Part shown: positions 17,890 through 26,820 of the stretch, in pieces
How the letters are laid out: every line of letters starts with the position of its first letter
Numbering within the stretch: position 1 is the stretch's first letter
Assembly (NCBI GenBank): GCA_026713865.1
Contig: JAPONQ010000067.1
Coordinates: forward strand, 1-64,000
Direction of reading: 5' to 3'
Length of the DNA: 64,000 nucleotides
DNA from: Chloroflexota bacterium
GTDB taxonomy: Bacteria > Chloroflexota > Dehalococcoidia > UBA2979
Notes under the pieces: generated by a model
What the model was told of the DNA's origin: nothing
The model's input: only the letters and a program-made list of their open reading frames with translations
The model's database searches: none
Program-made: the position numbers and the translations under genes

Positions 17890-19554
17890 ATGATCCGGGA
17901 CGAGTTCGCGAGTCTCGTGGCGCGCGCCCTCACCGATGCCCAGGCGGCGGGCGACCTGCCGGCGTTCGCAGCGCCCGAGGTCGAACTCCAGCACCCGCAG
18001 CGGCCCGAACACGGCGACTACTCCGCGAACCTGCCACTACGCATCCAGAGCCTGGTGCGCATGCGCGCCGTGGAGATCGCCACCGCGCTGCAGCGCCACC
18101 TCCCCTCACACGAAGCGCTGGCCGAGGCGCGGGTCGCGCCGCCCGGATTCCTGAACCTCTACCTCGCGCCGGGCTGGGTCGCCTCGCAGGCGGCGGCGAT
18201 CGCGCGCGACGGCGAGCGCTTCGCGACGAGTGATCGCGGCGCGGGCGCACGCGTGCAGGTCGAGTACGTCTCCGCCAACCCCACGGGACCGCTGCACGTC
18301 GGGAACGGGCGCGGGGCCGCCATCGGCTCCACGCTCGCGAACGTGCTGCGCGCGTGGGGCTACAACGTGGAGGAGGAGTACTACATCAACGACGCGGGGA
18401 CGCAGGTCGCGATCTTCGCGCGCACCCTCTACGCGCGGTATCAGCAGACCTTCGGCCGTGACGCGCCGATTCCGGAGAACGGCTACCCCGGCGAGTACGT
18501 CGCGCAGGTCGCGCGCCGGATCCGGGACGAGGAGGGCGATCGCTACCTGCAGGCGGAGGGCGATGAGCCCGACCCCCGGCTCGGCGAGCGCGGCATCGAG
18601 CTCATGCTCGAGGAGATCCGGAGGGACCTCGAGGCGATCGGCGTGCGCTACTCGAACTGGTACTCGGAACGGACGCTCCAGGCCGAGGGGGGGCCCTACC
18701 ACACGGTGCTCGCGCAGATGCGCGAGCGCGGGCACGTCGTCGAGCGCGAGGGCGCCGTCTGGTTCGCCTCCTCGGAGATCGGCGAGGAGAAGGACAACGT
18801 CCTGATCCGCTCGGACGGGGTGCCCACCTACTTCGCGACCGACATCGCCTACCACTTCGACAAGCTCGTGACACGGCGCTTCGACCGCAGCCTCGATATC
18901 TGGGGCGCCGACCACCAGGGCCACGTCTCGCGCCTGAAGGCGGCGATGCGGGCGCTCGACGCCTCGCCCGACGGGCTCGATGTCGTCCTCTACCAGCTGG
19001 TCACGCTCAAGCGCGGCGACCGCGTCGTTCCGCTCTCCAAGCGAGCGGGGGAACTGGTCACGCTCGCCGACGTCGTCGAGGAGGTCGGAGCCGACGCCAC
19101 GCGCTTCTTCTTCCTGCTGCCCTCGGCGGGGGCGGCGATGGACTTCGACCTCGATCTCGCGAAGCGGCGCTCCGAGGAGAACCCGGTCTACTACGTGCAG
19201 TACGCGCACGCCCGCATCCGGGGCATCCTCGATCGCGCGGGCGAGGCGGGCCTCTCCGCCGCCGGCGCCGACGCGACCCTGCTGACGCACGACGCCGAGC
19301 AGACGCTCGTGCGCAGGCTCCTGCTCCTGCCCGAGGTGATAGAGACTGTCGTTGGCGAGCTTGCGCCCCACCACCTGCCGCATTACGCGCAGGATCTGGC
19401 CCAGGCGTTCCACGTCTTCTACACACAGTGCCGCGTCGTCGATGAGCAGGAGCCGGAGCTGTCCCGGGCGCGTCTCCTCCTGCTCGAGGCGACGCGCGTG
19501 GTGCTGGCGCGCACGCTCGGCCTGATGTCGATCTCGGCGCCGGATCGGATGTAG
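17890..19554 (+). CDS. argS: Arginyl-tRNA synthetase
   Basis: Class I synthetase charging tRNA-Arg, 554 residues. N-terminal additional domain (about 1-100), HIGH signature as HVGNGRG inside SANPTGPLHVGNGRGAA, the KMSKS-like loop as PLSKRAGELVTLADV, and the C-terminal anticodon-binding helical domain with family ending LGLMSI. The KMSKS lysine environment is degenerate, as is common in ArgS. A TACACT hexamer about 33 bases upstream of the ATG could be its -10 box. trpS follows two bases after its stop. Confidence 0.95.
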   Translation: MIRDEFASLVARALTDAQAAGDLPAFAAPEVELQHPQRPEHGDYSANLPLRIQSLVRMRAVEIATALQRHLPSHEALAEARVAPPGFLNLYLAPGWVASQAAAIARDGERFATSDRGAGARVQVEYVSANPTGPLHVGNGRGAAIGSTLANVLRAWGYNVEEEYYINDAGTQVAIFARTLYARYQQTFGRDAPIPENGYPGEYVAQVARRIRDEEGDRYLQAEGDEPDPRLGERGIELMLEEIRRDLEAIGVRYSNWYSERTLQAEGGPYHTVLAQMRERGHVVEREGAVWFASSEIGEEKDNVLIRSDGVPTYFATDIAYHFDKLVTRRFDRSLDIWGADHQGHVSRLKAAMRALDASPDGLDVVLYQLVTLKRGDRVVPLSKRAGELVTLADVVEEVGADATRFFFLLPSAGAAMDFDLDLAKRRSEENPVYYVQYAHARIRGILDRAGEAGLSAAGADATLLTHDAEQTLVRRLLLLPEVIETVVGELAPHHLPHYAQDLAQAFHVFYTQCRVVDEQEPELSRARLLLLEATRVVLARTLGLMSISAPDRM

Positions 19555-19556
19555 CG

Positions 19557-20618
19557 ATGCCCGAGAGCGACGGCGCGGCCACGCCGCCGGAGGGCGCCAC
19601 GGCGCGGCAGCGGATACTCACGGGAGTGCGCCCCACCGGCCCGCTCCATCTCGGCCACTACGCCGGGGCGCTCGAGAACTGGCTCCGGCTCCAGCACGAG
19701 TACGACTGCTTCTTCCTGATCGCGGACTACCAGGTCTCCGACTACGCCTCGGACATCGATCTCGTGCGCCGCGGCGTGCGTGAGGTCGCCCTCGACTGGC
19801 TGGCGGTGGGGCTCGACCCGGACGAGAGCCATTTCGTGATCGAGAGCCATGTGCCGGAGCACGCCGAGCTCACCGTCTGGCTCTCCTGGTGGGTGGGGCT
19901 GGGACGGCTCGAGCGCAATCCGACGCTGAAGGCCGAGATCGCCGAGCTCGAGTCGCGATCCGACTCGGCCGTACCGGTCGCGTTCTTCACCTACCCGGTG
20001 ATGCAGGTCGCCAACATCCTGCTCCCGCGGGCTCACCTCGTGCCGACGGGAGAGGACCAGTCGCCGCACATCGAGCTGACGCGCGAGGTGGCGCGCCGGT
20101 TCAACAGGCTCTTCGGCTACACCTTCCCCGTGCCGCGCGGCCTGGTCGGGCGCGTGCCGCGGCTGGTGGGCACCGACGGCAGCGCGAAGATGGGGAAATC
20201 GGCCGGCAACGCCATCGACCTCGGGGATGACGAGCAGACCGTCACGGCCAAGGTGATGGGCATGTACACCGATCCGACGCGGCTGCGAGCCACCGATCCC
20301 GGACACGTCGAGGGCAACCCGGTCTTCATGTATCACGACGCCTTCAACCCCGACGCCGACGAGGTGGACGACCTCAAGGAGCGCTACCGCGCCGGCCGCG
20401 TGGGCGACGTCGAGGTGAAGAAGCGGCTCGTGGCGGCGCTGAACGCCTTCCTCGACCCGATCCGGGAGCGGCGGGCGCACTACGAGGCGCGTCCCGAGCT
20501 CGTCCGCGAGGCGCTCGCCGCGGGATCGGAGCACGCTCGCGCGGTCGGCCGCGAGACCATGGCGGATGTGCGGACCGCCCTGCGCCTCGACGACGTCGGC
20601 GGCGGCGCCGCCGGCTGA
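19557..20618 (+). CDS. trpS: Tryptophanyl-tRNA synthetase
   Basis: Class I synthetase charging tRNA-Trp, 353 residues. HIGH motif as GPLHLGHYAGAL, KMSKS motif as SAKMGKSAGN, and the TrpS-specific blocks FFLIADYQV, YPVMQVANILL and GEDQSPHIELTREVA. The start ATG is two bases after the argS stop, indicating co-transcription. Its own stop shares one base with the start of the next gene. Confidence 0.95.
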   Translation: MPESDGAATPPEGATARQRILTGVRPTGPLHLGHYAGALENWLRLQHEYDCFFLIADYQVSDYASDIDLVRRGVREVALDWLAVGLDPDESHFVIESHVPEHAELTVWLSWWVGLGRLERNPTLKAEIAELESRSDSAVPVAFFTYPVMQVANILLPRAHLVPTGEDQSPHIELTREVARRFNRLFGYTFPVPRGLVGRVPRLVGTDGSAKMGKSAGNAIDLGDDEQTVTAKVMGMYTDPTRLRATDPGHVEGNPVFMYHDAFNPDADEVDDLKERYRAGRVGDVEVKKRLVAALNAFLDPIRERRAHYEARPELVREALAAGSEHARAVGRETMADVRTALRLDDVGGGAAG

Positions 20619-21433
20619 TGCCGACCGGGCACCACCGGGCGACGCTCCCCGTCGCCCGCAGCGGCGAGGACGCCCTGACCACGGCGATTGGCCTCGCTCG
20701 CGCCGCCGGCTCCCTGGTGCGCGACGCCTCCCTGGGGCCGCGCAGCTACGAACGCAAGGGGCGCATCGACTTCGTCACCGCGGCCGACCGCGCCTCGGAG
20801 GCTCTCATCGTCGCGGGGCTGGCCGAGGCATTCCCCGGCCACGCCGTTCTCTCCGAGGAGTCCCACGCCGACACCCCGTGGGCCGACGGAGACCTCTGGG
20901 TCGTCGATCCACTCGACGGTACGCGCAACTTCACCGCCGGCGTCCCGCTCTACTGCGTGACCCTGGCCTACGTCCGCGACGGCACGCCGCTGCTCGGCGT
21001 GACCTACGATCCCAACCGCGACTGGTGCCTCGCCGGCGGGCGCGGTCTCGGGCTGACGGCAAACGGCCGCGCAGTCGGCGCCACGGCGGCGCCCGACCTG
21101 GCCTCCTCGCTGGTGGTTGTCGATCTCGGTCACGACGACGACCGCGCCGCCGCCACGCTCGATCGCATGCGGGGACTGTGGCCCGGCGTGCAGGGCTACC
21201 GCGTGGTCGGCTCGGCGGCGCTGGGGCTCGCCTGGGCGGCGGCCGGTCTCTGCGATCTCATGGTCCACGGCTCCGTGTGGCCGTGGGATATCGCGGCGGC
21301 GCTGGCGATGGTGCCGGCCGGTGGCGGGGTGCTGCTCGACGCGGACGGTGCGCCGGCCACGCTCGCGTCCCGCAGCGTCGTGGCCGGTGCGCCGCAGGCG
21401 GCGCTCGACTTCCTGGCGACGCGCTCCGGCTGA
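20618..21433 (+). CDS. Inositol monophosphatase family protein
   Basis: Mg-dependent, lithium-sensitive-type phosphatase of the IMPase/FBPase/CysQ fold, 271 residues. Metal ligands are in the first motif LSEESH and in WVVDPLDGTRNF; the second signature is WPWDIAAALAMV. The true substrate may be inositol phosphate, histidinol phosphate, PAP or fructose bisphosphate. The family alone does not decide, and the trpS neighbour gives no clear hint. It overlaps the trpS stop by one base. Confidence 0.85.
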   Translation: MPTGHHRATLPVARSGEDALTTAIGLARAAGSLVRDASLGPRSYERKGRIDFVTAADRASEALIVAGLAEAFPGHAVLSEESHADTPWADGDLWVVDPLDGTRNFTAGVPLYCVTLAYVRDGTPLLGVTYDPNRDWCLAGGRGLGLTANGRAVGATAAPDLASSLVVVDLGHDDDRAAATLDRMRGLWPGVQGYRVVGSAALGLAWAAAGLCDLMVHGSVWPWDIAAALAMVPAGGGVLLDADGAPATLASRSVVAGAPQAALDFLATRSG

Positions 21434-21505
21434 CGCGGCCGGCACGCGCGCACCGCACGGCGCGGAGCAGGCCCTGGGGGAGAGAGGTCGGCGCGAGAGT
21501 CCGGC

Positions 21506-22654
21506 TCAGCGCTCGGAGATCGGCACGAAGCGGCGCACGGCCTCGCCCACGTAGATCTGACGCGGCCGGAAGAGGCGGTTGCCGGAGTCCCACTGCTCCT
21601 GCATGTGCACCGCCCAGCCGAGCGTTCGCGACGCCGCGAAGAGCGGCGTGTAGAAGTCGACCGGCACGCCGATGCCGTTGAAGACGCAGCCCGAGAAGAG
21701 GTCGACGTTCGGCCACAGCCCCCGTTCGGAGAGACGCTCGGTCGCGACGCGCTCCACCTCGAGCGCGATGTCGTAGAGCTTGCGGTGCTCCGGATCGATG
21801 AGGAGGCTCTCGGCAAGACGCTGGATGACGATCGAGCGCGGATCCTTCACCTGATAGATGCGGTGGCCGAAGCCGGGGATCCGGGCCCGCTCGTCGAGCA
21901 TGTTGCTGACGAACGCCGCGGCCCGATCGGGTTCGCCGATCTCCCCGAACAGTCGAAGTGAGCGCTCGTTGGCGCCACCGTGCGCCGGCCCCGAGAGCGC
22001 ACCGATGGCGGCCGACACCACGGACTCCGGCTCGGATCGCGTCGAGGTCACGACTCGCGTCGTGAAGGTCGAGGCGTTCCCGGCCGAGTGATCCGCCTGC
22101 AGTATCAGCAACGTGTCCATCGCCGCGACATGCTCCGCGGGAGGCTCGCCGCCGATGATCATCCGCAGCACCATCGAGGCGTGCGACTCCCCCGGCCGCG
22201 GGCCGTCGTAGGGACGACCGGCCGCCGCCTGCGCAATCACGCCGACGAGGTGCCCGACCTTGGCGATCAGCGCGACGCCTCGCTCCCGGATCTCCCCCAG
22301 AGACTGCTCGAAGTCGTTTCCCTGCGGCCCGAGAGCGGCGACCGCCGCCTGCAGGGCGAACATGGGATGCGCGCCCTCGCCGGCACGGCGCGCGATCTCG
22401 ATCTGCGCCCCGGTCAGCGTGCGGGCGCTCTCCATCTCGGCCGCGATGTCGGCGGTGCGCGACGACGCCGGAAGCTCGCCGTCATAGAGCAGCGCGACGA
22501 TCTCCTCGAAGCGGGTGCCGTGCGTGAGATCCTCGATCGAGTAGCCCCGGTACGTGAGCCGCCCCGCCGCGCCGTCCACGAGCGATACCGAGGACTCGGC
22601 GATCGGGATCCCCTCGAGTCCCGGGATCAGGGTCGCGGTCGCGTCGGTCGTCAT
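21506..22654 (-). CDS. gltA: Citrate synthase
   Basis: Condenses acetyl-CoA and oxaloacetate at the entry of the TCA cycle. The 382-residue protein is of the shorter, non-allosteric type: no N-terminal NADH-binding domain. Catalytic residues are the His in SGPAHGGANE, the His in IPGFGHRIYQVKDPR and the Asp in GIGVPVDFYTPLF; LQADHSAGNASTFTTRVV is the family block. A 2-methylcitrate synthase activity cannot be excluded, and would matter here because Mcl releases propionyl-CoA. It has its own TATAAT promoter. Confidence 0.92.
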   Translation of the reverse strand: MTTDATATLIPGLEGIPIAESSVSLVDGAAGRLTYRGYSIEDLTHGTRFEEIVALLYDGELPASSRTADIAAEMESARTLTGAQIEIARRAGEGAHPMFALQAAVAALGPQGNDFEQSLGEIRERGVALIAKVGHLVGVIAQAAAGRPYDGPRPGESHASMVLRMIIGGEPPAEHVAAMDTLLILQADHSAGNASTFTTRVVTSTRSEPESVVSAAIGALSGPAHGGANERSLRLFGEIGEPDRAAAFVSNMLDERARIPGFGHRIYQVKDPRSIVIQRLAESLLIDPEHRKLYDIALEVERVATERLSERGLWPNVDLFSGCVFNGIGVPVDFYTPLFAASRTLGWAVHMQEQWDSGNRLFRPRQIYVGEAVRRFVPISER

Positions 22655-22773
22655 CGCTGGTCCCCGCTCTCGACTCCGAGAGGCGCCCGCTCACCGTTGC
22701 CGACGGCGGCGCCGTGGCCGTGCTGGCCCGATGGACGGCGCACGCGCCGCCTGCGGTGGTGCTCCGGGCGGTC

Positions 22774-22779
22774 ATTATA
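22774..22779 (-). promoter_or_regulatory. Consensus -10 box (TATAAT, minus strand) for citrate synthase
   Basis: A perfect minus-strand TATAAT sits in the 163-base gap between the upstream hydrolase stop and the citrate synthase start. Transcription would start near 22767, giving a leader of about 113 bases. The -35 region is not recognisable. Confidence 0.5.
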
Positions 22780-22817
22780 CGGGTGCCGGACGGGCTGCGT
22801 CGGCGCTCCGCCGGGGC

Positions 22818-23564
22818 TCAGCTCCCGACCCGGTCTCCGGCATGCGTCGAGACGAACTCCGACAGCAGCTCCCGCACTTCGTCGGCGTGCGAGTCGAGTC
22901 CGTGATCGGCGCCGGAGAGGATCGCGAGCCGCTTCGGCTCCCGGGCGCGCGCGAAGATATCGTCCGACGCGGCGCGGTCGAGGACCACGTCCTCGTCGCC
23001 GTGGACGAGCAGGAGCGGTTTCGCGAGCGCGTCGACCTGCTCCGTCCCGGCGCGCTGCGGCGCGAGCGCCGCCACCGCCGTGACGAGCGGCGCGAGACCC
23101 CCTGCCCGGATCGCCACGGCGCCGCCGAACGAGGCACCGACGAGGACGACGCGGGCGGCTCCGATCCCCTTCAGGAAGGAGCAGCCGGCCAGGGCATCGA
23201 GCACGCACTCGACGAGGTCGCCCGGCTGCCGGTAGTGGAGCCGCAGCGAGGTGACCCCGGAGGTCACCAGCTCGCGCGCGAGCCGCTCGTAGACCCCGCG
23301 CGCGGGGCCCCGGACGCCGCCCGACGCACCGCCCAGGTAGATCGCGCAGCCATCCCGCCCCTCGCACGGCCGGAGCAGGCCCTCCAGCGAGCCGCGCGAG
23401 GTCTCGAGCAAGACGGCGATCTCCCCGGGCTCGCCGGTCGGACGGGCGCGAACGTGCTCGATGCGGAGCTCGTACGCTTCCTCGTCCCCGCCGCGCGCGT
23501 GGGGGCCGCCGTTCGCGCTGCCGTCGCCGTCCATCGGCGGGCCCCCCGGCCGCTCGGCGCTCAC
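22818..23564 (-). CDS. Alpha/beta hydrolase, dienelactone-hydrolase-like
   Basis: Soluble alpha/beta-hydrolase-fold enzyme of 248 residues; substrate unknown. The nucleophile elbow is GASFGG (Ser145), the acid lies in HGDEDVVLD and the histidine in GADHGLDSHADEV, so the triad is complete. The first 30 residues are low-complexity. The GTG start overlaps the aminotransferase stop (GTGA), which argues for translational coupling; an in-frame ATG at 23534 is an alternative. Last gene of the gatC-gatA-aminotransferase operon. Confidence 0.82.
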   Translation of the reverse strand: MSAERPGGPPMDGDGSANGGPHARGGDEEAYELRIEHVRARPTGEPGEIAVLLETSRGSLEGLLRPCEGRDGCAIYLGGASGGVRGPARGVYERLARELVTSGVTSLRLHYRQPGDLVECVLDALAGCSFLKGIGAARVVLVGASFGGAVAIRAGGLAPLVTAVAALAPQRAGTEQVDALAKPLLLVHGDEDVVLDRAASDDIFARAREPKRLAILSGADHGLDSHADEVRELLSEFVSTHAGDRVGS

Positions 23565-24844
23565 GGATTCGCCGCGTGCACCTGTCCGACCGGCGCGGTC
23601 CCGGCCGCCGCGAGCCGGCGGCGCACGAAGCGCTCGATGCGGTCGAGCGCCTCCGACAGCTGATCGTAGGAGGCCGCGTAGCAGATCCGCACGTAGTCGC
23701 GCCCGCTCTCGCCGAAGGCGATCCCCGGCACGACGGCCACCCGCTCCTCCTCCAGGAGGGCCTCGGCGAAGGCCTGGCCGTCGAGACCGACCGGGCGCAC
23801 GCTGGGGAACGCGTAGAAGGCCCCGCGCGGCTCCACCATCGGCAGGCCGATCTCGGCGATACGCCGGCAGAGCAGGCGTCGCCTGCGGTCGTACTCGTCG
23901 ATCATCCCGCGAACGTCCTCCTCGGCCGAGTGGAAGGCCTCCAGGGCCGCGTACTGGGCCGCCGTCGGCGCCGACATCATCACGTACTGGTGGATCTTCA
24001 TGATCGCCTCGAGCAGGTCGGCGCGTGCCGCGACGTAGCCGAGCCTCCAGCCCGTCATCGCGTAGCTCTTGGAGAAGCCGCCGAGGAGCACCGTTCGCTC
24101 GCGCATGCCGGGAAGCGACGCGAAACAGACATGCTCGGCACCGTAGACGAGGCGATCGTAGATCTCGTCGGAGATCACGAAGAGGTCGTGATCGCGCGCG
24201 ATCTCGGCGACGCCCTCCAGCGCGTCACGGGTCATCACCGCCCCGGTCGGGTTCGAGGGATAGGCGAGGAGGATCGCCTTGGTCGCCGGCGTGATGTGCC
24301 TCCTGAGCGCCTCCGCCGTGAGCATGAAGCCTTCCTCCGGCGTGGTCGGGACCGGGACGTAGACGCCGCCTGCCATCATGACGACCGGCTGATACGCGAC
24401 GTAGCCCGGCTCGGGGACGAGCACCTCGTCACCCGGGTCGAGCAGAGCCCGCATCGAGACGTCGAGCGCCTCGGACACGCCGCTCGTGAGCAGCAGCTCC
24501 GCGGGCGGCCGGTAATAGACGCCGTAGCGGTGCTCGAGGTGGCGCGAGAGCGCCTCCCGCAGCTCGAGCAGGCCGTAGTTGCTCGTGTAGCCGGTGTGGC
24601 CCGCGAGCATCGCATCGGCAGCCGCGCGCGTGATCTGCGCCGGCGTCGGGAAGTCCGGCTGCCCGACCGCGAGCGAGATCAGGTCGGTGGCGCCGTCCAG
24701 CAGCTCGAAGAACTGCCGGATGCCCGATGAGGGAAGCGTCGAGAGCGTGCTCGACGTCGCCCCTCGCCGCGCGCGATACGCCTTCCGGTCCTGGTCGCCA
24801 TCCGCCGGCATCGACTCGCCCGCGCCGCCCCCGACCTCGCTCAC
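23561..24844 (-). CDS. Class I/II PLP-dependent aminotransferase
   Basis: Aspartate-aminotransferase-fold enzyme, 427 residues. Visible are SLAVGQPDFPTP, YTSNYGLLELREALS, YPSNPTGAV, VISDEIYDRLVYG and the PLP lysine in GGFSKSYAMTGWRLGY, with the C-terminal arginine block DYVRICYAASYDQL. Substrate could be aspartate, alanine or aromatic amino acids; the pattern does not settle it. GTG start coupled to the gatA stop; an ATG at 24811 is an alternative that would drop 11 poorly conserved residues. Confidence 0.88.
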   Translation of the reverse strand: MSEVGGGAGESMPADGDQDRKAYRARRGATSSTLSTLPSSGIRQFFELLDGATDLISLAVGQPDFPTPAQITRAAADAMLAGHTGYTSNYGLLELREALSRHLEHRYGVYYRPPAELLLTSGVSEALDVSMRALLDPGDEVLVPEPGYVAYQPVVMMAGGVYVPVPTTPEEGFMLTAEALRRHITPATKAILLAYPSNPTGAVMTRDALEGVAEIARDHDLFVISDEIYDRLVYGAEHVCFASLPGMRERTVLLGGFSKSYAMTGWRLGYVAARADLLEAIMKIHQYVMMSAPTAAQYAALEAFHSAEEDVRGMIDEYDRRRRLLCRRIAEIGLPMVEPRGAFYAFPSVRPVGLDGQAFAEALLEEERVAVVPGIAFGESGRDYVRICYAASYDQLSEALDRIERFVRRRLAAAGTAPVGQVHAANP

Positions 24845-26331
24845 GCTTCCCTCCCTGCCGGCCCCGGAACGGACGGCGACCGCTCATGCCAGTCGGTGAC
24901 GGCCTGGTACGCCGCAGTCGCGCGCAGCAGGGTCCCCTCGGCAAACGGCTTCCCCAGCAGTTGCAACCCGACGGGCAGGCCCTCGACGAAGCCGCAGGGC
25001 ATCGAGATCGCGGGGTAGCCCACGATGTTGGCCGGTATCGTGTAGAGATCCGAGAGGTACATCGCCCACGGGTCGTCCACGCGCTCGCCGAGGCGGAACG
25101 CGGTGCCGGGCGCGGTCGGGCTGAGGATCAGGTCGTGATCGGCGAGCGCGTCGTCGAACTCCTCGCGGATCAGCGTCCGCACCCGCTGCGCCTTCAGGTA
25201 GTAGGCGTCGTAGTACCCGGCGGAGAGGGCGTAGGTTCCGAGCATGATGCGCCGCTTCACCTCCGGGCCGAAGCCGACGCCACGCGTTCGCTCCATCTCA
25301 TCCCAGAGTCCTGGACCGCTCGTGTCGCCCGCTCCGTACTTCACCCCATCGTAGCGCGCGAGGTTCGCTGAGGCCTCTGCGGGGGCGATCAGGTAGTAGG
25401 CGGGAAGCGCCGCCGACGCCAGGGGAAGATCGACCCCGCGGACCAGCCGCGCGCCGTTCGCGCCCAGCAGCCCGAGCGCCGCCTCCACCGCCTCAACCAC
25501 GCCGTCCTCAGCCCCGTCGAAGAAGGCGTCGGGAACGGCGACGGAGAGCCCGTCGAGGCCGCGACCGAGCTCTTCGCGGTAGTCGGGCACGGGCTCGGGC
25601 GCCGTCGTCGAGTCCCGCGGGTCGAGACCGGCGATCGCACCGAGAGCGTTTGCCACGTCCTCGGCGTCGCGCCCGAAGGGACCGACCTGCTCGAGCGAGG
25701 AGGCGAAGGCCACCACGCCGTAGCGGGAGACGCGGCCGTAGGTCGGCTTCAGCCCGACGATGCCGGTGAGCGCGGCCGGCTGGCGTATCGAGCCGCCGGT
25801 GTCGGTGCCGAGCGCGAGCGGGACGCCCCGCGCCGCCACCGTCGCCGCCGAACCGCCCGAGGAGCCCCCGGGGACGCGATCGAGGTCCCACGGGTTGCGC
25901 GTGGCCCCGTAGGCAGAGTGCTCCGTCGAGGATCCCATGGCGAACTCGTCGAGATTGGCCTTCCCGACCACCACGGCCCCCGCGCGGCGCAGCCGGTCGG
26001 CAACCGTCGCGTCCTCGGCGGGAACGTAGCCCTCGAGGATGCGCGAGGCCGCCGTGGTCGGGACGCCGGCGGTGGCGATCAGATCCTTGAGCGCGACGGG
26101 GATCCCGGTGAGGGGCCCCGCGTCGCCGTCGCGCAGCGACTCGTCGGCGGCGGCGGCGGCGGCGAGAGCCCGTTCGTCCTCGATTGTGATGTAGGCGTGG
26201 ATCGCCGGTTCCTGCGCCCTCAGCCGCGCGAGCGTCGCGCCCGCGAGCTCCACGGCTGTGTACTCGCCCGATCGCAGGGCGCGCGCATGCTCGTGTGCCG
26301 TGCGCCCGAGGTCGACGAACGCGGCGCTCAT
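24841..26331 (-). CDS. gatA: Glutamyl-tRNA(Gln)/aspartyl-tRNA(Asn) amidotransferase subunit A
   Basis: Amidase subunit that releases ammonia from glutamine for tRNA-dependent transamidation. The 496-residue amidase-signature protein has the Ser-cisSer-Lys triad: Lys in PVALKDLIATAG, cis-Ser in PGGSSGGSAA and Ser in GTDTGGSIRQPAA. GatA-specific blocks include ILEGYVPAEDATV, LKPTYGRVSRYGVVAFASSLEQVGP in two parts, and KRRIMLGTYALSAGYYDAYY. gatC lies 37 bases upstream; gatB is not in the window, so the complex must be completed from another locus. Confidence 0.93.
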   Translation of the reverse strand: MSAAFVDLGRTAHEHARALRSGEYTAVELAGATLARLRAQEPAIHAYITIEDERALAAAAAADESLRDGDAGPLTGIPVALKDLIATAGVPTTAASRILEGYVPAEDATVADRLRRAGAVVVGKANLDEFAMGSSTEHSAYGATRNPWDLDRVPGGSSGGSAATVAARGVPLALGTDTGGSIRQPAALTGIVGLKPTYGRVSRYGVVAFASSLEQVGPFGRDAEDVANALGAIAGLDPRDSTTAPEPVPDYREELGRGLDGLSVAVPDAFFDGAEDGVVEAVEAALGLLGANGARLVRGVDLPLASAALPAYYLIAPAEASANLARYDGVKYGAGDTSGPGLWDEMERTRGVGFGPEVKRRIMLGTYALSAGYYDAYYLKAQRVRTLIREEFDDALADHDLILSPTAPGTAFRLGERVDDPWAMYLSDLYTIPANIVGYPAISMPCGFVEGLPVGLQLLGKPFAEGTLLRATAAYQAVTDWHERSPSVPGPAGREA

Positions 26332-26368
26332 CCGAGCCGCACCCGTCGCGCGCGCAGCGCCGACGGCC

Positions 26369-26671
26369 TCATTCGGTCTCGAGAACGGGGCGCACGCGCA
26401 GGTACGGACCCTCGCGGCGAGGCGCGCGGGAGATCACCTCCTCGGGCGCGAGGGACGGCGCCACGAGATCATCGCGCTCCACGCTCGTGAGGGCGACCAC
26501 GTGCGTCGTCGGCGCGACGCCGTCCGTATCGATCTCCGCGAGGATGCGGAAGTGCTCCAGGCACGTCGACAGGTCGGCACGCAGCCGCTCGACTTCGACA
26601 TCGTCCAGGGAGATGCGCGCGAGACGCGCCAGCTGCCGGACGTCCCCGGCCGAGAGCATCATCGGTGCCAT
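26369..26671 (-). CDS. gatC: Glutamyl-tRNA(Gln)/aspartyl-tRNA(Asn) amidotransferase subunit C
   Basis: Small helical subunit (100 residues) that wraps around and stabilises GatA/GatB. Typical start LSAGDVRQLARLARISL, middle ...DTDGVAPTTHV and C-terminal SRAPRREGPYLRVRPVLE. The ATG at 26671 gives the usual family length; ATGs at 26662 and 26659 are close alternatives, and an extension to 26707 is unlikely. First gene of the operon, read from the bidirectional promoter near 26745-26751. Confidence 0.9.
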   Translation of the reverse strand: MAPMMLSAGDVRQLARLARISLDDVEVERLRADLSTCLEHFRILAEIDTDGVAPTTHVVALTSVERDDLVAPSLAPEEVISRAPRREGPYLRVRPVLETE

Positions 26672-26744
26672 TCCGTTCACAGCCCGCCGCGCACGGGGCC
26701 GCGACACCGGCGCCGCTCCCGTAGGGCTCGCCGCACGAAGGCGT

Positions 26745-26751
26745 TATGATA
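26745..26751. promoter_or_regulatory. Divergent promoter with overlapping -10 boxes (TATGAT / TATCAT)
   Basis: The near-palindromic TTATGATA between gatC and the methyltransferase reads TATGAT on the plus strand (26745-26750) and TATCAT on the minus strand (26751-26746). One AT-rich core could therefore serve both genes. No good -35 hexamer is visible on either side. Confidence 0.45.
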
Positions 26752-26820
26752 GTGGGCAGCCCTCCCCCACGCCAGCGCGCCCGGGGCCGCTCACCCACCC
26801 GGACGCGGGTCGAGCGGAGG

